Positions 57,817 through 64,000 of a stretch of DNA of 64,000 nucleotides are shown in pieces. Every line of letters begins with the position of its first letter. The stretch's first letter is position 1. This DNA comes from Methylobacterium adhaesivum (GTDB taxonomy: Bacteria > Pseudomonadota > Alphaproteobacteria > Rhizobiales > Beijerinckiaceae). The stretch is from the NCBI RefSeq assembly GCF_022179065.1, contig NZ_BPQD01000007.1:248001-312000 (forward strand). Direction: 5' to 3'. A program made the position numbers and the translations under genes. Below the pieces are notes generated by a model. It worked only from the letters and a program-made list of their open reading frames with translations. It had not been told where the DNA came from and did not search any database.

Positions 57817-58182
57817 CTAGGAGTCGAGGCCCGCATCCTCGTCGATGTCGACGAGGAACACGATATCGGCATCGTCCTCGCCCTCCTCGTCGTCTTCCTC
57901 CTCGTCGTCGTTCGAGGCGGTCTCGGCGTGGCGGGCATCCGGCTCGAAGGGCTCGTCCTCCTCGGAATCATCCTCCGCGAGGGCATCCTCGAAGATTTCC
58001 GTTTCCTCCTCGGTGGCGGCACGGATCTTGAGCGGGGAGGTGCCGTTCCACAGCACCTTTCCGTCGCTCTTCATGGCCTGGATGTCGTCCTTGAAGCCGT
58101 CGCAGGTGAAGAGATCGCGGGCGACCTCCTCGGAGCCGTTGATGACGGCGATGGCCACGCCATCGATCTCGAGTGTGAACAT
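57817..58182 (-). CDS. Conserved-looking acidic protein, function unknown (121 aa)
   Basis: A 121-residue protein. The N-terminal ~65 residues look folded (FTLEIDGVAIAVINGSEEVARDLF, DDIQAMKSDGKVLWNGTSPLKIR). The C-terminal half is a nearly continuous Asp/Glu tract ending DIVFLVDIDEDAGLDS. GAGAGG precedes the ATG at 58182. No family is recognised. The acidic tail could bind a basic partner or metal. Confidence 0.75.
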   Translation of the reverse strand: MFTLEIDGVAIAVINGSEEVARDLFTCDGFKDDIQAMKSDGKVLWNGTSPLKIRAATEEETEIFEDALAEDDSEEDEPFEPDARHAETASNDDEEEDDEEGEDDADIVFLVDIDEDAGLDS

Positions 58183-58344
58183 CGCGAATTCCTCTCGAAC
58201 GTCGTTGCGCAAGGGTGCGCCGGCCGCTCGGCGTCGGGAGACGCCGCCCTGGGTCCCGCCGCCCGTGTAGGGGGCAACGGCGTGGACGCCAAGCCCTATC
58301 CCCATGCCCATCCCGCGCCGGATCGCTCCTGGGGATAGGGGTCT

Positions 58345-59376
58345 TCAGCCGCCGCCGCGCGCGATGGCGCGCTTGACCACACCCTGAACCTCCGGGTTCG
58401 ATAGAAACAGGTCGTGGTTGATGAGACCGCCGCCGTAATCGGAGGCGTCGGCGACACGCACGCCGAGGGCCTCCAGGCGCTCGCGGTCGGCGGCACCCGC
58501 CCGGACCACGCCACCCGCGATGGCACCCGAGAGCTCCAGCGCCCGGTCGTTGGTCGACGAGATCACCGTGATCTTCTTCACGTCGGGTCCCATCCGCTCG
58601 ACGGCCGAGGTGAATAGATCGATGTCGATATCGGGCGCGGCCAGCACCACGGCGCCGATGCGCGCCATGGCCGCCTCGCCGGCCTCCGCCCGCAGCATGC
58701 GCAGGGTCTCGAGGGTGAGGAGCGTCCCCATGGAATGGGCGACGATGTTGATGCGACCACCGGACGGTGAGTTCGCCAGGGTCTTCAGGAGATCCTCGAA
58801 GGCGTCGCGCGACCACAGGGCGCTCTCGCGGTCGTAGCCGTAATCGAAGGTGGCTGCGGCCGAAGGCCAAGTGAACAGGGCCGAGGCGCCCTTGAAGCGG
58901 ATGCCGTCCGAGAGCCGGGCCGCGCTGAGCGCCGCCGATTGGAAGCTCTCGCGGTAGCCATGGACGTAGATGAGGACGTCGCGCCCGAAGGCGGCCTGGG
59001 TGAACGCGGCAGCGGCCCCCGGCCCCGTCTCGATCTGCGGCACGGCGGCGACGCCCCAATCCCCGGTGACGACGGAGGAGACCTTGCCGATGAGCGACCG
59101 GTCGGGCGCCGCGAGGCGAACCTCGGCGAAGCTCAGGCCGCGGCCGCGCTCGGAGCTGAAAAACGGGCTCTTCGGGGGATTGCCCACGGGCCTGCGGGTA
59201 GTGGCCACGAGGAGGACCGGGCTCACGTCGATGTTCGACTGACGCTCGGGGGCGGCCGAGCCGGTGGCGAGCTCCTCGGTGACGCAGCCGGACAGTCCCG
59301 GTGCCAGAGCCGCCACGCCCATCAGGGCGGCGAGGCGCACGAGGCTGCGACGGGATGGCCGGATGGAGCGGTTCAT
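58345..59376 (-). CDS. Lipoprotein alpha/beta hydrolase (DUF900-type)
   Basis: A 343-residue protein with a Tat-like, lipobox-containing signal (RPSRRSLVRLAALMGVAAL then LSGC). It has the DUF900 alpha/beta-hydrolase region: SPVLLVATTRRP, FFSSERGRGLSFAEVRLA, VLIYVHGYRESFQSAA, nucleophile Ser in NIVAHSMGTLLTLE, and DIDIDLF. It is probably an envelope-anchored esterase of unknown substrate. A TTG at 59388 is an alternative start. It is divergent from meaB. Confidence 0.88.
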   Translation of the reverse strand: MNRSIRPSRRSLVRLAALMGVAALAPGLSGCVTEELATGSAAPERQSNIDVSPVLLVATTRRPVGNPPKSPFFSSERGRGLSFAEVRLAAPDRSLIGKVSSVVTGDWGVAAVPQIETGPGAAAAFTQAAFGRDVLIYVHGYRESFQSAALSAARLSDGIRFKGASALFTWPSAAATFDYGYDRESALWSRDAFEDLLKTLANSPSGGRINIVAHSMGTLLTLETLRMLRAEAGEAAMARIGAVVLAAPDIDIDLFTSAVERMGPDVKKITVISSTNDRALELSGAIAGGVVRAGAADRERLEALGVRVADASDYGGGLINHDLFLSNPEVQGVVKRAIARGGG

Positions 59377-59638
59377 GCGGTCTGACAACCCTGGAGATGG
59401 GGCCGGGGGACCGGCCGTCGCGTGGTGCTAACCTGTCGCGGACGATCATGACCATGGCGGGGCACGAACGTGGCCGTGGCCCGTGTGGATTGCGGGCAGT
59501 GGCGCCTCTGTGGCGCTCGCCCCACACCGGGGCGGCTCCGGTGCCGGCCCCGGCGCCCGCGCGGCGACCCGTGCGATGCCCTGCTGAATACGCCAGCGCC
59601 CCCTCGACGAATGCCGGCCGGCCCGGCAAGAAGTGGGC

Positions 59639-60643
59639 ATGGCCCTCTCCTCCGCTCCGCCGCCCGCCCTCGACATCGACGCCCTGCGCACCCGGCTGCT
59701 GGCCGGCGACCGGGCGGCCCTCGCCCGCGCCATCACGTTGGCCGAATCGCGGCGGGCCGATCACCGCGCCGTGGCACGGGACCTCATCGACGCCGTGCTG
59801 CCGCAGACGGGCCGGGCGATCCGGGTCGGAATCACGGGGGTGCCGGGGGTCGGCAAATCCACCACCATCGACGCGCTGGGTGCCAACCTCACGGCCGCCG
59901 GCCATCGGGTGGCGGTGCTGGCCGTCGATCCGTCGTCTACCCGCACGGGCGGCTCGATCCTCGGCGACAAGACCCGGATGGCGCGCCTTGCCCTCGATCC
60001 CAATGCCTATATCCGCCCCTCCCCCTCGTCGGGGACGCTGGGCGGCGTGGCGGCCAAGACCCGTGAGACCATGCTGCTCTGCGAGGCGGCCGGGTTCGAC
60101 GTCATCCTCGTCGAGACCGTGGGCGTCGGCCAGTCGGAGACGGCGGTGGCCGATCTCACGGACTTTTTTCTCGTCCTCATGCTGCCCGGCGCCGGCGACG
60201 AGCTGCAGGGCATCAAGAAGGGGATTATCGAACTCGCCGACATGATCGCCGTCAACAAGGCCGACGATGGCGAGGGCGAGCGCCGGGCGAGCGCGGCGGC
60301 CTCGGAATACCGCGCCGCCCTGCATATCCTGAGCGCACCGAGTTCGACCTGGACGCCCCCCGTGGTCACGATCTCGGGCCTCAACAACAAGGGCCTCGAC
60401 GGGATGTGGGAGCGGGTGGTCGACCACCGCAACAAGCTCACCGCCACGGGCGAAATCGCCAAGAAGCGCCGCGCGCAGGACGTGAAGTGGATGTGGGCCC
60501 TCGTGCACGAGCGGCTGCATCAACGCCTCGTCGGCTCGGCCGAAGTCCGGCGCCAGACGGCCGAAGCCGAGGCCGGCGTCGCGCGTGGCGAATCATCCCC
60601 CGCCGCGGGGGCCGAAGCCATCGCCACCCTCATCGGCCTTTGA
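59639..60643 (+). CDS. meaB: Methylmalonyl-CoA mutase-associated GTPase MeaB
   Basis: A 334-residue G3E-type GTPase with Walker A GVPGVGKST (67-75), AVDPSSTRTGGSILGDKTRM, ETVGVGQSE, NKADDGEGE and the C-terminal dimerisation helices. It protects and reloads adenosylcobalamin on methylmalonyl-CoA mutase. In Methylobacterium extorquens it is required for glyoxylate regeneration through the ethylmalonyl-CoA pathway. The mutase genes are not adjacent. Its stop overlaps the TTG start of the next gene (TTGA). Confidence 0.95.
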   Translation: MALSSAPPPALDIDALRTRLLAGDRAALARAITLAESRRADHRAVARDLIDAVLPQTGRAIRVGITGVPGVGKSTTIDALGANLTAAGHRVAVLAVDPSSTRTGGSILGDKTRMARLALDPNAYIRPSPSSGTLGGVAAKTRETMLLCEAAGFDVILVETVGVGQSETAVADLTDFFLVLMLPGAGDELQGIKKGIIELADMIAVNKADDGEGERRASAAASEYRAALHILSAPSSTWTPPVVTISGLNNKGLDGMWERVVDHRNKLTATGEIAKKRRAQDVKWMWALVHERLHQRLVGSAEVRRQTAEAEAGVARGESSPAAGAEAIATLIGL

Positions 60644-61326
60644 GCCGGGGCAACCTCCTCGTCACCGGGTTCGGGCCGTTTCCGGGCGTGCCCGTCAATC
60701 CGAGCGCCGTGGTGGCGCGTCGCCTCGCGGCGTTCGCCCGTCGCCACGGCCTCGCCGGGGGCGACGTCCGCCTCCTCATCCTGCCGACGCGCTACGGCGC
60801 GCTGCCGACGCACCTGGCCCCCGCCCTGGCCGAGGGTCCGGCGGCCGTGCTGATGCTCGGCGTGGCGCGAAAGGCCAAGCGGGTCCGGGTCGAGTTCCGG
60901 GCCCGCAACCGGGCGAGCCGGCTGTTTCCCGACGCGTCCGGTTCCGTCGCCCGGCGCTTGGCCCTCGTGGCGGGCGGTCCGGCCCAGCGGCAGGCTGGCG
61001 CCGCGGTAAAGGCCCTCGCGACCCTGCGCCGCCACGGTATCGTGGCGATCCCGTCGCACGATGCCGGGCGCTACCTCTGCAACGCCGCCTACTATCGGGG
61101 GCTGGCCGAGGGGATTCCCGTGCTGTTCGTCCACATTCCACCCCTGCCCCGGGCCGGACGACCCGGCCCGCTGCGGCGCGGGAAGGCGCCCGTCGAGGCC
61201 CTGGCGGCGGCCCTGGTGGCAGTGGCGCGCGCGCTCCTTGTGCATCCGTACGTTCACCCTAGCCCAACGAAGGCCGAGGAAAATCCGCACCACGTGGTGC
61301 CCAATCGGATCTCGGACGTTCTGTGA
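60640..61326 (+). CDS. pcp: Pyroglutamyl-peptidase I-like (peptidase C15)
   Basis: A 228-residue peptidase C15 family protein. The start LLVTGFGPFPGVPVNPSA is the family N-terminus; the catalytic Cys is in SHDAGRYLCNAAYYRGL and the His in VLFVHIPPLP. It removes N-terminal pyroglutamate from peptides. The likely TTG start at 60640 overlaps the meaB stop (TTGA), and no ATG or GTG lies at the right place, so translation is probably coupled. The basic insert around 85-110 is unusual. Confidence 0.85.
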   Translation: MSRGNLLVTGFGPFPGVPVNPSAVVARRLAAFARRHGLAGGDVRLLILPTRYGALPTHLAPALAEGPAAVLMLGVARKAKRVRVEFRARNRASRLFPDASGSVARRLALVAGGPAQRQAGAAVKALATLRRHGIVAIPSHDAGRYLCNAAYYRGLAEGIPVLFVHIPPLPRAGRPGPLRRGKAPVEALAAALVAVARALLVHPYVHPSPTKAEENPHHVVPNRISDVL

Positions 61327-61396
61327 ACGTCGGATGCGGGCGTGTCGCGCCCCGGCGGCATCGAACCCGCATCGAAGTTCAACTGGGAGAAGCATC

Positions 61397-61750
61397 ATGG
61401 TGGACACGGATCGCATCGTCGGAACCGCCGAGGATCTCGGCGGTCGCGTGCAGGGTGCCGTGGGCGACGCCCTCGGATCTCACGGCGACTCCGTCGAGGG
61501 CCGCTTCCGCGAGGCGCAGGGACGCGCCCAGGACGCCTACGGTCAGGCCAAGGACACCGCCCGCAACGTCGCCGACAACGTGAGCGACTATGCCGGTGAC
61601 GCCTACGAGCGGATCCAGGACCGCGGCGGCGCCTACTTCCGCGATGGCACCCGCGCGGTGGAGACGCGCGTCGAGGAAAACCCTTTCATCGCCCTGATGC
61701 TGGCCGGCGCGGTGGGCTACGGCCTCGCCCTGCTCCTGCACCGCCGCTGA
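61397..61750 (+). CDS. CsbD-like stress protein with C-terminal membrane helix
   Basis: A 117-residue protein. The N-terminal ~50 residues match CsbD (DRIVGTAEDLGGRVQGAVGDALG, GRFREAQGRAQDAYGQ); the middle is helical, and the C-terminus (ENPFIALMLAGAVGYGLALLLHRR) is a TM helix as in DUF883/ElaB-type ribosome- or membrane-associated proteins. CsbD proteins are stress-induced in several bacteria; function unknown. GGGAGAAG precedes the ATG. Confidence 0.85.
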   Translation: MVDTDRIVGTAEDLGGRVQGAVGDALGSHGDSVEGRFREAQGRAQDAYGQAKDTARNVADNVSDYAGDAYERIQDRGGAYFRDGTRAVETRVEENPFIALMLAGAVGYGLALLLHRR

Positions 61751-61787
61751 GCGATGCACGGCGCCGCCCCGCCGGGGCGGCGCACGC

Positions 61788-62573
61788 CTACTGCGCCGTC
61801 CAGCCGCCATCCATGGCGATGTTGGAGCCGGTCATCTGGCTCGCCGCGTCCGAGCACAGGAACACCGCGAGCGCCGCGACCTGATCGACCGTGACGAATT
61901 CCTTCGTGGGCTGGGCCTTCAGGAGCACGTCGTTGATCACCTGCTCCTCCGTGAGCCCGCGCGCCTTCATGGTGTCGGGGATCTGGCTCTCCACGAGGGG
62001 CGTCCAGACGTAGCCGGGCGAGATGCAGTTCACCGTGATGCCGTGGGTGGCGAGTTCGAGGCCCGCGGTTTTCGTCAGGCCAGCGATGCCGTGTTTGGCC
62101 GCGACATAGGCCGCCTTGTAGGGCGAGGCCACGAGGGAATGCGCCGAGGCGGTGTTGATGATCCGCCCCCACCCGCGCGTCTTCATGCCGGGAATCGCCG
62201 CCCGCATGCTGTAGAATGCCGCCGACAGGTTGAGCGCGATGATGAGCTCCCACTTCTCCGGCGGGAAATCCTCGATGGGCGAGACGAACTGAACGCCCGC
62301 GTTGTTCACCAGGATGTCGACGGCCCCGAAGGTTTCCTCGGCCAGAGCGATCAATCCGGCGATCTCGTCGGGTTTCGTCATGTCGGCGGCGGAATGGACC
62401 GCGCGCACGCCGAACTCCGACTCGATCCCGGCACGGGCCGCCTCGATGGCCTCGGGCGATCCGAAGCCGTTGAGCACCACGTCGGCTCCCTCCTTCGCGA
62501 AGCCGCGCGCGATGGCGAGGCCGATGCCGCTGGTGGAGCCGGTCACGACGGCGGTTCTGGATTTCAGGCTCAT
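61788..62573 (-). CDS. bdhA: 3-hydroxybutyrate dehydrogenase
   Basis: A 261-residue classical SDR with TGSTSGIGLAIARGFAKEGA, NNAGVQFVSPIEDFP, catalytic Ser/Tyr/Lys in TASAHS and YKAAYVAAKHG, and the C-terminal QMTGSNIAMDGGWTAQ typical of D-beta-hydroxybutyrate dehydrogenase. It oxidises 3-hydroxybutyrate from polyhydroxybutyrate breakdown to acetoacetate. The ATG at 62573 follows GGGAGA; the longer frame is without similarity. Confidence 0.93.
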   Translation of the reverse strand: MSLKSRTAVVTGSTSGIGLAIARGFAKEGADVVLNGFGSPEAIEAARAGIESEFGVRAVHSAADMTKPDEIAGLIALAEETFGAVDILVNNAGVQFVSPIEDFPPEKWELIIALNLSAAFYSMRAAIPGMKTRGWGRIINTASAHSLVASPYKAAYVAAKHGIAGLTKTAGLELATHGITVNCISPGYVWTPLVESQIPDTMKARGLTEEQVINDVLLKAQPTKEFVTVDQVAALAVFLCSDAASQMTGSNIAMDGGWTAQ

Positions 62574-62729
62574 GGGTGGGTCTCCCGAAGCGCGCGCGGC
62601 CGCGCGCAGGTCCATCGCGAAAAATCCTGCCCGATGCGGCGCGGCAAGTCGATGCGCTCCGGCCCGGGCGCGGCATGCTATAGCGACGGGCGACGCCCCA
62701 TCGTCACGGGGTGACGCACGAAGGACGCC

Positions 62730-64000
62730 ATGATCCGCTTCCTCGCCTTGCTGGCCCTCGCCCTGTCCGGTCTCACCGGCCTATCGGCCGGTGCGCAGGG
62801 CCTCAAACCGCCGTCCGACCTCGTCACCGCGAGCCTCGTGGCCGAGCCCGCCGCGATCCGCCCGGGCGAGCCGTTCAGCCTCGGCCTGCGCATGGTGATG
62901 CGGCCGGGCTGGCATGTCTATTGGCGCAATCCCGGCGATTCCGGTCTGCCGCCCGAAGTCGCCTGGACTCTGCCGGCGGGCTTCACCGCCGGCGCCCTCG
63001 ACTGGCCGGCGCCCCACCGCATCCCTGTCGCCCACCTCATGAATTTCGGCTACGAGGGCGAGACGGTCCTGCTCGTGGCGGTGACACCGCCCGAGACCCT
63101 GGCGCCGGGCAAACCCGTGACCCTGCGGGCGCATTTGAGCTACCTCGTCTGCGAGCAGGAATGCGTGCCCGGAACGGCGGATCTCCAGGTCACCCTGCCG
63201 GTGGCCCAGCCCGGAACGAGCACCGGCGCCAATCCACAGACCCGCACGCTGTTCGCCCGAGCCCGCGCGGCCCTGCCGGTTCCCGCCCCCTGGCCGGTGC
63301 GCACCACCGCCACGAAGGCGCGCCTGGACCTGACGGCGGAGGCCCCGAACCTCGCGGCCGACGGCGTGACGGGGGTGGCGTTCTTTCCCTATGCCGAGAC
63401 CGTCATCGAGAACGCCGCTCCCCAGGACGTACGGATCGATGCCGCGGGCCTGCATCTCGGTCTGGTGAAGGGCGATGCCGACGCGCCGGCTCCGGCTTCC
63501 CTGCCCGGCGTCCTGACCTTCGAGGAGACCACGCCCGATGGCCCGGTGCGGCGCGCCTACGCCGTCGGCGAGGCACCGGCCATCGCTGGCCCTGCGGCAG
63601 CAGCCCCGGCGACGGACACCTCGGCATCCGTCCCGGCGCTCCCCGCGCCGGACGACACACTTACCCTGTGGAGCGCCGTGGGTCTCGCCTTACTCGGCGG
63701 CCTCGTCCTCAATCTCATGCCCTGCGTGTTTCCGGTCCTGTCCATCAAGGTCCTCAGCCTCGTGCGGCATTCGGGGGAGCCCCCCCGCCGCGTGCGCCTC
63801 CACGGCCTCGCCTACACGGGAGGCGTCCTCGCGGCGTTCCTCGGGCTCGCCGGGCTGCTCATCGCCCTGAAGGGCGCGGGCGCTGGAATCGGCTGGGGGT
63901 TCCAGCTGCAATCGCCCGTGGTGGTGGCGGGCCTCGCCTACCTCCTGTTCGGCATGGGGCTCGGCCTGTCCGGCATCGTCCATCTCGGCGGCGGCATTGC
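62730..64000 (+). CDS. DsbD/ScsB-type protein-disulfide reductase, 3' end outside window
   Basis: The frame is open from ATG 62730 (after AAGGA) to the window end, 423 codons so far. It has a signal peptide (MIRFLALLALALSGLTGLSAG), a periplasmic domain with RPGWHVYWRNPGDSGLPPE and the Cys pair LVCEQECVPG, a Pro/Ala linker, then the start of the DsbD transmembrane domain with LNLMPCVFPVLSIK. ScsB/DsbD proteins move electrons from cytoplasmic thioredoxin to periplasmic disulfides. The C-terminal thioredoxin-like domain would lie beyond the window. Confidence 0.9.
   Translation, partial: MIRFLALLALALSGLTGLSAGAQGLKPPSDLVTASLVAEPAAIRPGEPFSLGLRMVMRPGWHVYWRNPGDSGLPPEVAWTLPAGFTAGALDWPAPHRIPVAHLMNFGYEGETVLLVAVTPPETLAPGKPVTLRAHLSYLVCEQECVPGTADLQVTLPVAQPGTSTGANPQTRTLFARARAALPVPAPWPVRTTATKARLDLTAEAPNLAADGVTGVAFFPYAETVIENAAPQDVRIDAAGLHLGLVKGDADAPAPASLPGVLTFEETTPDGPVRRAYAVGEAPAIAGPAAAAPATDTSASVPALPAPDDTLTLWSAVGLALLGGLVLNLMPCVFPVLSIKVLSLVRHSGEPPRRVRLHGLAYTGGVLAAFLGLAGLLIALKGAGAGIGWGFQLQSPVVVAGLAYLLFGMGLGLSGIVHLGGGI

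Noticed and set aside
59389-59638. An open frame leading into meaB from 59446
   Set aside because: It lies in another frame from meaB, is rich in Pro/Arg/Ala and has no ribosome-binding site; the region is more likely the shared promoter region with the divergent hydrolase.

Overview
The window is GC-rich chromosomal DNA from an alphaproteobacterium of the order Hyphomicrobiales (Rhizobiales), most likely Methylobacterium or a close relative. Supporting evidence: the gene order nuoA-N, birA, RNase J, mce, DUF1467, proS, lolC, lolD; the recO-parC pair; the hsp20-DUF1150 pair; an alphaproteobacterial GTTC-N7-GTTC LexA-type site; FlaF; and meaB plus methylmalonyl-CoA epimerase, which serve the ethylmalonyl-CoA pathway used by methylotrophs. 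The genus is inferred; no rRNA or tRNA gene is present to confirm it. I see no CRISPR array, prophage or insertion sequence.

Layout. 1-4.2 kb: the end of an exopolysaccharide glycosylphosphotransferase gene, a Zur regulator divergent from a small membrane ORF and znuCB with a candidate Zur box between them, then exoD. 4.4-7.2 kb: a BcsS-like secreted protein, a decayed short-chain dehydrogenase gene, a formyltransferase and a DUF2256 zinc-finger protein. 7.1-9.8 kb: a tight four-gene molybdenum-hydroxylase maturation operon. 10-16.1 kb: a periplasmic binding protein, infA, parC, recO, a lipoprotein and a ChaC-like enzyme. 16.1-20 kb: a four-hairpin repeat, dnaE, and a previously unlisted 34-residue membrane ORF whose promoter carries a LexA-type operator. 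20.3-25 kb: a glycosyltransferase, lolD, lolC and proS.

25.3-25.5 kb: a candidate structured small RNA with its own promoter and terminator. 25.5-44.2 kb: one long minus-strand block with all fourteen genes of respiratory complex I, read from nuoA at 44.2 kb down to nuoN at 28.8 kb, followed by birA, RNase J, methylmalonyl-CoA epimerase and DUF1467. 44.5-48.2 kb: a glycosyltransferase and an amylo-alpha-1,6-glucosidase behind a candidate EcfG-type stress promoter. 48.4-52.1 kb: infC (apparently with an ATT start codon), a glycosyltransferase, an alpha/beta hydrolase, DUF1150 and a small heat-shock protein. 52.7-55.6 kb: a secreted protein followed by exbB-exbD-tonB. 55.6-62.6 kb: a phosphoesterase, small secreted or membrane proteins, an orphan flaF, a lipoprotein hydrolase, meaB, a pyroglutamyl peptidase, a CsbD-like protein and a 3-hydroxybutyrate dehydrogenase. 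The window ends inside a DsbD/ScsB-type gene.

Functional themes are aerobic respiration (complex I), envelope biogenesis and energisation (LolCD, ExbBD-TonB, ExoD, glycosyltransferases), acyl-CoA/PHB carbon metabolism (Mce, MeaB, BdhA), zinc homeostasis (Zur-ZnuCB) and information processing (ParC, RecO, DnaE, IF-1, IF-3, ProS, RNase J). The most noteworthy unlisted elements are the LexA-associated 34-aa membrane ORF upstream of dnaE, the small-RNA candidate near 25.4 kb, the Zur box with its coupled 40-aa ORF, and the ATT-initiated infC.
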